Source of the DNA: an uncultured Roseovarius sp.
GTDB taxonomy: Bacteria; Pseudomonadota; Alphaproteobacteria; Rhodobacterales; Rhodobacteraceae
DNA: 47,406 nucleotides
Assembly (NCBI RefSeq): GCF_913054395.1
Contig: NZ_CAJXIP010000014.1
Coordinates: 1 to 47,406, forward strand
Direction of reading: 5' to 3'
Below are positions 1-7,384 of this stretch, in pieces. Below the pieces are notes generated by a model. That model had not been told where the DNA came from. It made no database searches and worked only from the letters and a program-made list of their open reading frames with translations. The position numbers and the translations under genes were made by a program. Each line of letters starts with the position of its first letter. Position 1 is the first letter of the stretch.

Positions 1-1470
1 GATCCGAAAGACGCCTTCAGGCGTCTCCAGCGCCTGACTGCGCACAAGGCCGTCAGGATCGACCACATCGACCATCGGCGATTTGCGCATCTCGAACAGG
101 GTTGTGTAGAACAACGACCAGCTAAGCATCTCGTCATAGCTCATGGTCTGGGCAAGATGGTCGATCCGGTTCAATCCGGCCCCCTGTTTCGCGGTCTCGG
201 ACCTGGTGAACTCGACCGACCAGACATCGCTCAGGCCGCTTTTGTCGTCGATGAAATGCAGAACACTTCCGCTCAGGCCCCTGATGGCCGGAATATCAAT
301 CTCGCCGGGGCCAACCGGCTGATTGAAGGGCTGAGCGCCCAATTGCGTCGCACGGGATACGGTGGCGGCGGCATCCTCTACCGCGATGCCGACGTCACAG
401 ACCGTGGTGCCATGCATGGCATAGGCGCTGCTGGCATAGCCCGTGGTCTCGCGGTTGATGACAATGCGCACATCGCCCTGAACCCAGAGTGACAGGGTCT
501 TGGCGATATGGGTTCCGGCATGGACAAACCCCAGCGTTTCAAGCATCGCCTCAAGGGCGGTGGCCTCTTCGCCCCGGCTGGCGAACTCGACAAAGGATAC
601 CCCCCGCACAAGCGACTTGGCCGGGATATCGGGCAGGTCGAGCGTCGTACCGGGTTCTTCGCGGCGCACATCGTCCATCAGCGCGACAAGCGAGCGATAG
701 CCATCCTTGGCGATGGTCGCCGGTGGCCCGCCGCGAAACTGATCGTTGAAGATTTCAAGCGAGATCGGCCCGCCATAACCCGTCGCGACGACCGCCCGCA
801 TGAAGGCGGTGACATCAAGGTCGCCTTCACCAGGCATATTGCGGAAATGACGGGACCAGTAAAGCAGGTCCATGTCGATCAGCGGCGCATCAGCCAGTTG
901 CACAAAGAATATCTTGTCGCCCGGAATGCGCCGGATGGTTTCCGGGTCAATCTTGCGGCCGAGGCTGTGAAAACTGTCAAGGATCAGGCCGACATTGTCA
1001 TGCTCCGCGCGGCGCACCACCTCCCAGGCATCACGGTGATCGTTGACGTGACGCCCCCAGGCAAGCGCCTCATAGCCGACGCGCAGACCCCGCCCGCGCG
1101 CCCGTTCACCCAGTTCGTAAAAATCCGCCGCGGCGCGGTCGATCCCACCCAGGGCCTCGGGGTGGCAGGATGAGCAGACAAGGATAAGGTCGGTGCCAAG
1201 CTCCTGCATCAGGTCGAACTTGCGCTCGGCGCGGTCAAAGGCCTTGGCCCGCAGCGGATCGGGAAGCCCCTCGAAATCGCGAAAGGGCTGAAACAGGGTG
1301 ATCTCAAGGCCCATGGAGCGGATCAGGTCGCCAACCTCGCGGGGGCTGCCGTCATGGGCGATGAAATCCTGCTCGAAGATTTCGATACCGTCGAAACCGG
1401 CCTTGGCAATGGCCTCAAGCTTTTCCGGCAGGTTGCCCGAAATCGATACCGTCGCGATTGAGGTTTTCAT
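1..1470 (-). CDS. quiC: 3-dehydroshikimate dehydratase, QuiC1-like (3' end cut by window edge)
   Basis: Converts 3-dehydroshikimate to protocatechuate in quinate/shikimate breakdown. The visible 490 residues begin with MKTSIATVSI and form a sugar-phosphate isomerase/epimerase-type TIM barrel (about residues 1-270) followed by a 4-hydroxyphenylpyruvate-dioxygenase-like VOC region (from about 285, still open at base 1). Residues E134, D165, Q191 and E239 fall at the positions I recall for the four metal ligands of Pseudomonas putida QuiC1, which is why I prefer this to a generic isomerase. The ATG at 1468-1470 is the natural barrel start. The C-terminus lies outside the window. The gene stands alone on this strand, next to the rearranged IS region. 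The TIM-barrel/VOC fusion is clear; the substrate is inferred from motif positions. Confidence 0.85.
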   Translation of the reverse strand, partial: MKTSIATVSISGNLPEKLEAIAKAGFDGIEIFEQDFIAHDGSPREVGDLIRSMGLEITLFQPFRDFEGLPDPLRAKAFDRAERKFDLMQELGTDLILVCSSCHPEALGGIDRAAADFYELGERARGRGLRVGYEALAWGRHVNDHRDAWEVVRRAEHDNVGLILDSFHSLGRKIDPETIRRIPGDKIFFVQLADAPLIDMDLLYWSRHFRNMPGEGDLDVTAFMRAVVATGYGGPISLEIFNDQFRGGPPATIAKDGYRSLVALMDDVRREEPGTTLDLPDIPAKSLVRGVSFVEFASRGEEATALEAMLETLGFVHAGTHIAKTLSLWVQGDVRIVINRETTGYASSAYAMHGTTVCDVGIAVEDAAATVSRATQLGAQPFNQPVGPGEIDIPAIRGLSGSVLHFIDDKSGLSDVWSVEFTRSETAKQGAGLNRIDHLAQTMSYDEMLSWSLFYTTLFEMRKSPMVDVVDPDGLVRSQALETPEGVFRI

Positions 1471-1545
1471 AGGCTGTCTCCTGAAATGGCATCGCGCAGG
1501 GCCGCATGATCCACATCAATGCCGGGAGCGGGCAAAACATGGTGG

Positions 1546-2305
1546 TCAGGCGGCCATCTTTGAAACAGTTAGCCTTCCGTTGAGGATTGTCGCGGCGGTC
1601 ATCACTTTCCCATGCCAAAGGTACCAACGCAGTGTTTCGGCGGTTCGCTCGAACAGTAGTGGCAACCCTGAAAAGCCTTTCGATCGCAGGGTGCCCTGCA
1701 CCAAGTTTGGCTGGCCGTCTAATATCACGGTCACCTTGCTTTGGCCATCCCAACCTTGTGCAATCAGGTCATTTCGGAGCTGTCTGGCAGGCGATGCAGC
1801 GGCTTGTTGAACGAGGCCAAATCGTCGGCTCATATTGAGGCTTTCAACTTTGCCGACCACAACATCAAGGTGCCGTTTCTGGTATTCAGGCCGACATCGT
1901 ATGTGCGCACCATCTAGGAAAACAGTCAGTGGGGAGAAGGCCGCGTTTGTACCCGCGTCTCCTCGGTGTGCGTCGTCGTTGCTGATTTTGTCAGCGATGC
2001 GGCCCAAGCGATTTCGCACTGTCGTGTTCAACTGGGCCGAACAGGGCAGGAACATTTAGATCAATCGGGCGGCTTCTCGAAACGAGTGCCTCGATCCCAA
2101 TTCAGCCTGCAGGCGTCGAAGTTCTGGCATCGCACGATCAGGGAAAAGCCCGCCAAATGGAGATTGCGGGCCAGGATTCGGGACCCCTGCCGATTGGCAC
2201 GAGCAATGTCGAATCCTCGGCGACTTCACGCGAAATCGACCGAATATCGTGTCGAATACACAGCCTCCTCCTTCAAAAGGTCCACCTGCAACTGCGGCGT
2301 GTCTT
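1546..2305 (-). pseudogene. ISKra4-type transposase remnant
   Basis: A decayed transposase gene read leftwards. The stretch with DGAHIRCRPEYQKRHLDVVV (near 1900) and the later YLWHGKV (near 1610) resemble ISKra4-family transposases. The reading frame continues upstream of the Met at 2055 as ELRRLQAELGSRHSFREAAR, but an in-frame TAA at 2056-2058 separates the two parts. A further frame change near 2245 splits the N-terminal piece (ending EAVYST) from the part beginning IFGRFRVKSP. The C-terminus stops abruptly near 1546 without the usual tail. I saw no terminal inverted repeats. The right edge abuts a broken GlxA regulator, so the element probably inserted into or recombined with that gene. 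Family assignment is from motif memory only. Confidence 0.65.
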
Positions 2306-2417
2306 GTGCTGTGGTGCGGGCCATGCGCCCGGCGATCTCGAACAGGTCCGCCAATCCCAGTGCGGCCGAGTTCTGCGCCCCAGGGTAAAGGAGGATGCCA
2401 AACCGAATGGTTGTCAT
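2306..2417 (-). pseudogene. N-terminal fragment of a GlxA-type AraC-family regulator
   Basis: The reading frame beginning at 2417 encodes MTTIRFGILLYPGAQ, then a GLADLFEIAG stretch, the typical start of the DJ-1/PfpI-like domain of GlxA-family regulators. After about 37 residues the similarity ends and the sequence passes into the ISKra4-like remnant. Only the head of the gene is here. Two other GlxA/AraC pieces lie on the opposite strand at about 5752-6612 (lacking an N-terminus) and 6886-7025 (only a C-terminal helix-turn-helix). Which of them, if any, this head once belonged to cannot be told by eye. The boundaries are approximate. Confidence 0.6.
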
Positions 2418-2519
2418 TTGTCTTTATTGCCTCTTATTCTGTCGATATCGCCAATCGTCCTTTTTATGGCGGCAGGCCAGGTTCAGGTCAATGAAATCGG
2501 ATCATGAAAGGTTGAACCC

Positions 2520-3062
2520 ATGTCCAAACGTGCTGTTATCGTCGTTGATCTCCAGAACGAATACTGGCCGGAAGGCGGCTTTGCGCTCGAAAACATCGAG
2601 GGTGCTGCTGCAAACGCGGCCCGCGTCATCGCTCAGGCCCGCAAGGTCGGGGATCTGGTGGTCAATGTTCGTCATGAAAAGCCTGGGGGGCCGATCTTCG
2701 TGCCGGGCAGCAGAGGTGCCGAGATCAACGAGAGTGTCGCCCCAGCCGAGGGCGAGCCGGTCATAACCAAGAATTTCCCAAATTCCTTCCGGGCCACAGG
2801 TCTGAAAGACCTGCTCGACGAGAAAGGGATCGAAGAGGTCGTGGTGATCGGCGCGATGAGCCATATGTGTGTCGATGCGACGGTGCGCGCCGCCAATGAT
2901 TTCGGCTATCGCACCGTGACCATCCACGACGCCTGCGCGACACGGAATCTGGAGTTCAACGGGGTGACTGTGCCCGCCGCCCATATTCACGCCGCGATGA
3001 TGTCGTCCTTCGGCTTTGCCTATGGCGAGGTCATCTCGACCGACGATTTCCTTGCCCGCTGA
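2520..3062 (+). CDS. Isochorismatase-like cysteine hydrolase
   Basis: A 180-residue single-domain hydrolase of the isochorismatase/nicotinamidase fold, presumably cytoplasmic, cleaving an amide, ureido or similar C-N bond. The family triad is visible as D10 (VVDLQNEYW), K84 (ITKNFPNSF) and C117 (SHMCVDA). The tail from 140 to 180 contains the usual DAC and AHIHAAMM segments. Length is normal, so the gene looks intact. It is 20 bp ahead of a Tat-exported metallo-beta-lactamase-fold protein and is followed by a ureohydrolase, so the three may degrade one nitrogenous compound. The group sits between transposase remnants. The substrate is unknown; the sequence does not single out nicotinamide, isochorismate or a biuret-type substrate. 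Confidence 0.88.
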   Translation: MSKRAVIVVDLQNEYWPEGGFALENIEGAAANAARVIAQARKVGDLVVNVRHEKPGGPIFVPGSRGAEINESVAPAEGEPVITKNFPNSFRATGLKDLLDEKGIEEVVVIGAMSHMCVDATVRAANDFGYRTVTIHDACATRNLEFNGVTVPAAHIHAAMMSSFGFAYGEVISTDDFLAR

Positions 3063-3082
3063 TCTGGAAATGGAGAGACATA

Positions 3083-3958
3083 ATGATCACCCGTCGAGAA
3101 ATGCTTACCCTGACCGGTGCCGCCCTCACTGGAGGAATGGCTGCGACAGCCACTGCGCAACAAGGAACATCGTCCGCAAAACGCGCAACGATCACCCAGA
3201 TTCGCAATGCAACGCTTCGCGTTGACTATGGCGGTGTCCGCTTCCTCATTGATCCGATGCTGGCAGATCGCCACAGCTTTCCCGGGTTCGAAGGTACGCT
3301 CAACAGCGAAGAGCGCAATCCGTTGGTCCATCTGCCATTGCCCGTGGCTGACATCATCGACGTCGATGCAGTGATTGTCACTCACCTGCACCCGGACCAC
3401 TGGGACGAAGCAGCACAAGAGGCACTGCCCAAACACCTGCCGATCTTCACGCAAAACGACACCGATTCAGACATCATCCGGGGTCAGGGATTTGCCGATG
3501 TTCGGGTGCTTTCGGAACATTCCGAGTTCAACGGTGTGCAGCTGATCAAAACGGACGGCCGTCACGGAACCGAGGCACATTACGAAGCCATTGGCCATAT
3601 CCTTGGCGAAGTCTGCGGTGTTGTGTTCATGCATCCAGAGGAAAAAACCGTCTATCTTGTCGGTGACACCATCTGGAATGATGATGTGGCTCAGGTTTTG
3701 GCGGCCCATCAGCCGGAGGTCGCCATCCTGAACACCGGATATGCCATGATCCAAGGGTTGGATGACGGGATCATCATGGGCACGGACGACACCCTGAGCG
3801 TCCATGAAGCTTCGCCCGACACCCTTTTGATTGCGTCGCACATGGAGGCGGTGAATCACTGCATTCTGACACGCGCAGAACTTCGCGCATTCGCAGATGA
3901 GCATGGATTTGCAGAAGTGCTTCGTACGCCTGGCGATGGCGAAATGATTGCGATATGA
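3083..3958 (+). CDS. Tat-exported metallo-beta-lactamase-fold hydrolase
   Basis: A 291-residue protein with a twin-arginine leader (TRREMLTLTG, then an Ala-rich stretch ending near ATAQQ at 23-27), so it should act in the periplasm. The mature part is a UlaG-like MBL fold. The metal motif HLHPDHWD gives H101, H103, D105 and H106. Further candidate ligands are H164 or nearby in the DGRHGTEAHY region, and the GDTIWND aspartate near 194. A late SHMEAVNHC supplies another His pair. It is 20 bp downstream of the cysteine hydrolase and probably co-transcribed. The family includes lactonases and other hydrolases, so no substrate is assigned. Confidence 0.85.
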   Translation: MITRREMLTLTGAALTGGMAATATAQQGTSSAKRATITQIRNATLRVDYGGVRFLIDPMLADRHSFPGFEGTLNSEERNPLVHLPLPVADIIDVDAVIVTHLHPDHWDEAAQEALPKHLPIFTQNDTDSDIIRGQGFADVRVLSEHSEFNGVQLIKTDGRHGTEAHYEAIGHILGEVCGVVFMHPEEKTVYLVGDTIWNDDVAQVLAAHQPEVAILNTGYAMIQGLDDGIIMGTDDTLSVHEASPDTLLIASHMEAVNHCILTRAELRAFADEHGFAEVLRTPGDGEMIAI

Positions 3959-4218
3959 CATCCTGACAAGACTTGGGTCGCACGCATTAAGCGCGCGGCC
4001 CGGTTGCAGTTGTGCCTCGAAAAAAGGCGCTGCGAGTTGCGCGAACGAAGGTAAGATGAAAGTTGATGTTTTGCATTCAACGCTGCAGCGGAGGATGTTC
4101 AACTGCCCGCTCAGACAGCACTCGATAGAAAATTTTGCCGCGGGCTGTTGAGACCGCATTGCATTTTCTCAAGGCAAGTTGCTCCTACCTGATCAATCAC
4201 AACTCGAAAAGGTTATAA

Positions 4219-5157
4219 ATGTCTACTCCCGCACTCATCATCTATCCATATTCTTTCGGCAGACGTTCTAACAACGGTGCAAACCGGATGCACCTTCGCC
4301 CAATGGCCATTCACGACAGTCCAGGTTTTCTCGAGGCGCTGGAACGGGAATTTGGTGAGGTGCCATGCGTCATGATTGACGACCAAGACGAACCAGACCC
4401 TGAAGACTGCGCCGGCAATGACGGACTAAACGTAGCCGGGTTCTTTCCCGGCGATCAAATGAGCAGGATTTGGGCTCAAAATGCTCGGTATGCCGAGGAG
4501 GTAAGAAAAGCCCGTCGTCACAACCAGTTACCCGTCGGCCTTATTGTCGGATGCACGGCGGCGATCGGGATGGTCGCGGCACTCGGTGAGCATGACGATA
4601 TCGGAATGATCTGGCTTGACGCCCATTCCGATGCGTCAACACCCGAGACATCTAGGTCGGGCCTGCTGGAAGGAATGCCGGTGGCAATGATCACCGGGCG
4701 GTGTTGGAAACGCTACATGGCCGAGCACAAGGGGTTTCGCCCCCTGACCGATGAGCGTGTTGCATCAATCGGGCTGCATGACACCAGCGCTAACCCATGG
4801 GCGCCAGACGATCTGCCCGGGCTTCGTGTGACCCCTGCGGAGGTCGCGGAATTCGGGTTCGAGAACGCGGTGGAAACAGCGCTGGACGCGCTACGGGAAG
4901 AGGTGACCAGTGTTTACATTCATATCGATGTCGACTGTCTCGATCCTTCCGAGGTGCGCGTCAGTTCCTACATGGCGCCCGGTGGCATGACTTTCGCGCA
5001 GCTCGACCATGTTCTGGCCGCCGTTGCGGCAAAATTCGACGTCCTCGGCATCGATTTTGGGGCCTTCGATCCTACCATCGAGAAAGGGTCCAACTCCAAA
5101 CTCGCAGAGGCGGTCCTGCGAGCGGTGAGGACGGTGACGGGATCTGTCGATGAATAG
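4219..5157 (+). CDS. Atypical ureohydrolase (arginase/agmatinase superfamily)
   Basis: A 312-residue member of the arginase/agmatinase/formiminoglutamase superfamily, which hydrolyses guanidino or related groups at a dinuclear Mn site. Two of the three metal motifs are present: DAHSD (D134, H136, D138) and HIDVDCLDP (D237, D239). The SGLLEGMP segment near 147-154 is also typical. The first motif, normally GG-D/x-HS with a metal-binding His, reads VGCTAAIG at 110-117 with no His, so the site may be altered. The start ATG at 4219 follows a weak AAAAGG. It lies 260 bp after the MBL-fold gene, in a somewhat less GC-rich stretch, and just before an IS5-like remnant. Arginine is not demonstrated as the substrate. 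Confidence 0.82.
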   Translation: MSTPALIIYPYSFGRRSNNGANRMHLRPMAIHDSPGFLEALEREFGEVPCVMIDDQDEPDPEDCAGNDGLNVAGFFPGDQMSRIWAQNARYAEEVRKARRHNQLPVGLIVGCTAAIGMVAALGEHDDIGMIWLDAHSDASTPETSRSGLLEGMPVAMITGRCWKRYMAEHKGFRPLTDERVASIGLHDTSANPWAPDDLPGLRVTPAEVAEFGFENAVETALDALREEVTSVYIHIDVDCLDPSEVRVSSYMAPGGMTFAQLDHVLAAVAAKFDVLGIDFGAFDPTIEKGSNSKLAEAVLRAVRTVTGSVDE

Positions 5158-5253
5158 CCCGGTAAGGCAATGCCTGAAGCACTAGGGTCCATGGACAATT
5201 CGGATTCGCATTCCGCGTGCTTTCTGATTCAGAATCCCAAACGGGAGGTCTGA

Positions 5254-5312
5254 ATGGACCGGCAGCGGTTTGTGGTTTCAGATGTGTTGTGGCAACGGCT
5301 TGAACCGCTTCG
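5254..5312 (+). pseudogene. IS5-type transposase N-terminal fragment
   Basis: Starting at the ATG at 5254 the sequence encodes MDRQRFVVSDVLWQRLEPL, the common opening of IS5-family transposases. The similarity ends after 19 residues, where the sequence enters the 34-bp repeat at 5313. No catalytic DDE region is present. The 80 bases before the ATG (from about 5186) may contain one IS end, but its partner was not seen. Confidence 0.6.
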
Positions 5313-5346
5313 GGCCAACGGCGCCACGCCGTTCCAGATACTTGCG
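5313..5346 (+). repeat. 34-bp inverted repeat, left copy
   Basis: Bases 5313-5346 (beginning GGCCAACGGCGCC) are the exact reverse complement of 6827-6860. Each copy contains a small internal palindrome (AACGGC, five bases, GCCGTT). The two copies face each other like terminal repeats of a 1548-bp unit holding the enolase-superfamily tail, the GlxA gene and an IS6-type remnant. The identity was read directly from the sequence. Whether the copies are transposon ends or two pieces of one IS is not known. Confidence 0.9.
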
Positions 5347-5426
5347 AACCTGGCGGCATAATCATGTCCAGTGATCAGACCTTTTAAACCAATCTGGAAC
5401 TTTGCGACGCAACCTTGGTCACCCAG

Positions 5427-5762
5427 TCAGATCGAAAATATGGATACTCCAAATAGTGACTCGTCCAGCATGGCACCAAGACCCGGTCCCGTCGGCAAAG
5501 CGATATGCCCATTTTGGATTGTTATGCCGTCGACCGTATCATAGTGGCCCTCAATGTAAGGGGCAGCAATCCATGCCCCCTCAGCACGATTGGGCGCGAC
5601 CGACGCGGCCATATGTACACAGGCAGCCGCGATGATATCGCCACCCCAAGCATCGTCGCAGGTATGTGGCAGATTGCGTCCGGCGCAAAGTTCCCTGAAA
5701 GCCCTCATTGGATGAAGTCTGCCAATCCGGGTAATCTTCATACCAAACCTATTGACGAGACC
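5427..5762 (-). pseudogene. C-terminal fragment of an enolase-superfamily (mandelate racemase-like) enzyme
   Basis: About 110 residues corresponding to the end of a mandelate racemase/muconate lactonizing-type barrel. The frame reads [13 protein letters not shown], then [20 protein letters not shown] and [12 protein letters not shown], and ends naturally shortly after DESLFG. The DDAWGGD segment is typical of the last barrel strands in the proline/hydroxyproline-betaine epimerase-like branch. The N-terminal capping domain and most of the barrel are missing. Upstream in this frame a stop occurs at about 5774, and around 5760 the sequence changes into the GlxA gene on the other strand, so this is a rearrangement joint. 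Not expected to be functional. Confidence 0.7.
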
Positions 5763-6612
5763 CGTAACCCTTTATCGTTGGTCCTACGCATCTCTTGGCG
5801 GTGCGACCGCCAGCAGTTCTGACGGCACCCGTATCGAGGTGCAGTATCGCTTCGACGCCCTGCCGGACTGCGACAGGCTGATCGTGTTGTCCGGGATCGG
5901 GATGCAGTCCAAGGACCATTCTGTCCTTCTCAATGCACTACGGCGAAAAGATCGACTGACCAGCACACGGATCGGCGCGCTTTGCTCAGGCAGCTGGGTG
6001 CTTGCAATCGGCGGGTTCCTGAATGGCCGCGAAGCCTCCATCCATTGGGAATATCATGACAGCTTCATGGAAAAATTTCCCGAAGTTAACCTTCTTCGCA
6101 ATGTCTTTGTAGCGGATGAAAAACACCCCATAGCGTCAGGCGGTACCGCAACAGCGGACCTGATGCTGCATCTGATTTCCAGGGACCATGGGCACGACCT
6201 GTCCGTCGCGGTGGCGGACCAAATGGTATACAATGCCGTTCGGGAAGCGACGGCTGCGCAAAAGGTCTCCCTTCAGTCGCGCAATGGAATGCGCAATCCG
6301 CACCTTGTGGCGGCCATAGCGCAAATGGAAGAACAACTCGAACACCCGGTGTCGCCGTCAGCAATCGCGCGTGACCTTGGTATCTCGACACGTCAACTGG
6401 AACGCCTTTTTGGCAAATATCTGAACGCATCGCCGAAGAAATACTACATGGAAATGCGGCTTGAAAGAGCGCGTCACTTACTCGTGCAGACCGAAATGTC
6501 GATCATGGACGTTGCCTTGGCCTGTGGTTTTGAAAGTTCTGCGCACTTCTCGCGTGTATATCGCACAGCCTTTGGCTGCACTCCGATGATGCAGCGCGGC
6601 AAGCTGAGTTGA
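5752..6612 (+). pseudogene. GlxA-type AraC-family regulator lacking its N-terminus
   Basis: Encodes about 286 residues of a GlxA-family transcription factor. It has most of the DJ-1/PfpI-like sensor domain (YRWSYASLGG near the start, the GALCSGSWVLA nucleophile-elbow-like segment near 80, GGTATADLML near 135) and a complete C-terminal AraC DNA-binding domain (two helix-turn-helix units, about 185-280). The first 25-30 residues of the usual sensor domain, with the FLL/FGILL strand, are absent. The only available start is a TTG at 5752 with no convincing ribosome site, and the 5' end overlaps an inverted enolase fragment. I read it as truncated by rearrangement, although residual function is possible. 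Related regulators control catabolism of quaternary amines and amino acids. Confidence 0.75.
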
Positions 6613-6679
6613 GAAGGCTCCGTTACATCAACTCGACGGAAGTCGCAGGGTCCGCTTGTTTGTGCCAATGCAGGTGCCG

Positions 6680-6835
6680 ATGGCGCAGCGTAAGAATCCG
6701 TTTGATCGGCACCGGTTTACCTGTGGGATCATCCTGATGGCGGTACGCTGGTATTGTCGCTACCCACTTTCATGCAGGAATCTGCGTGCCATATCGGTCG
6801 ATGCCTTTGCCATCCATCGCTGGGTGCGCAAGTAT
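6680..6835 (+). pseudogene. IS6-type transposase N-terminal fragment
   Basis: The frame from the Met at 6680 reads MAQRKNPFDRHRF, then ILMAVRWYCRYPLS and HRWVRKY, a hallmark of the N-terminal helix-turn-helix region of IS6-family transposases. About seven residues expected between LSCRNLRA and ISVDAF appear deleted. The DDE catalytic domain is missing: the sequence runs into the right copy of the 34-bp repeat and then into an AraC-like fragment. Confidence 0.68.
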
Positions 6836-6860
6836 CTGGAACGGCGTGGCGCCGTTGGCC
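6827..6860 (-). repeat. 34-bp inverted repeat, right copy
   Basis: Exact reverse complement of 5313-5346. On the plus strand it begins CGCAAGTATCTGG and ends GCCGTTGGCC. It sits at the junction between the IS6-type remnant and a C-terminal AraC fragment, so it marks a recombination point. Outside the repeat the two flanks share no more than a few bases. Confidence 0.9.
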
Positions 6861-6885
6861 GGAATCTGACCCTTTTGGATCATAC

Positions 6886-7025
6886 GTGACCGAAAACCTG
6901 TCCGCGACACACGACGTCGATTCGCTGGCCGCACGGTCCGGCATGAGCAGGCGCAGCTTCACCCGGAATCTCCAGAAGATGACAGGCATGTCACTGGGTA
7001 ATTGGCTCATCGGCCACCGCCGCAC
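6886..7025 (+). pseudogene. C-terminal helix-turn-helix fragment of an AraC/GlxA regulator
   Basis: One frame here reads YVTENLSATHDVDSLAARSG, then MSRRSFTRNLQKMTGMSLGN and WL, the first helix-turn-helix of an AraC-type DNA-binding domain as found at the end of GlxA proteins. Neither the preceding sensor domain nor the second helix-turn-helix is present. It is fused at its right edge to a pyruvate carboxylase fragment in another frame. It may derive from the same gene as the head at 2306-2417, but this is unproven. Confidence 0.6.
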
Positions 7026-7261
7026 GTCCCAAAGCCGAAACCGGCAATGCGGACCATGTAGGCGCGCCTATGCCCGGCGTTGTGGCGTCGGTCGCGGTGC
7101 AGGTGGACCGGCGGATCCACAAAGGCGATCTGCTGCTGACTATCAAAACTATGAAAATGGAAACTGGCCTAACCGCCGACCGCGACGCCACCGTCAAAGC
7201 CGTCCACGTCAGCCCCGGAGCCCAGATCGACGCCAAGGATCTGTTGGTGGAATTGGAGTGA
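7008..7261 (+). pseudogene. Pyruvate carboxylase C-terminal (biotinyl domain) fragment
   Basis: The frame reads ARPKAETGNADHVGAPMPGV, followed by VDRRIHKGDLLLTIKTMKME and ends LLVELE with TGA at 7259-7261. This is the biotin-carrier domain of pyruvate carboxylase, with the biotinylated Lys in TMKM (usually AMKM). The roughly 1070 preceding residues of the enzyme are absent and there is no start signal. It could yield a stray biotin acceptor if expressed, but is most simply a gene tail left by recombination. It is the last broken piece before the biotin locus. That adjacency may be chance. Confidence 0.75.
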
Positions 7262-7269
7262 CCGCGAAC

Positions 7270-7289
7270 AGGTTTTATTTACATAACCT
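7270..7289. promoter_or_regulatory. Weak palindrome upstream of the biotin-locus ligase gene
   Basis: AGGTT, ten AT-rich bases, AACCT. The site lies about 95 bp before the probable start of the ligase gene in the only AT-rich stretch between it and the pyruvate carboxylase fragment. It is a possible operator. It does not match the TTATCTATAA-type BioR box (its TTAT and ATAA parts are four, not two, bases apart). Confidence 0.2.
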
Positions 7290-7384
7290 TGCTTATGCGT
7301 ACTATCGGATCGGATCGTGCATGACCCCGCAGATCAATGCTATATGCTACCGGGGATGACACCGCGCAGGACAAGGTTAAGAGC

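Noticed and set aside
7276..7287. TTATTTACATAA as a BioR operator
   Set aside because: The BioR box as I recall it has two bases between TTAT and ATAA; here there are four, and no second copy was found before bioM.
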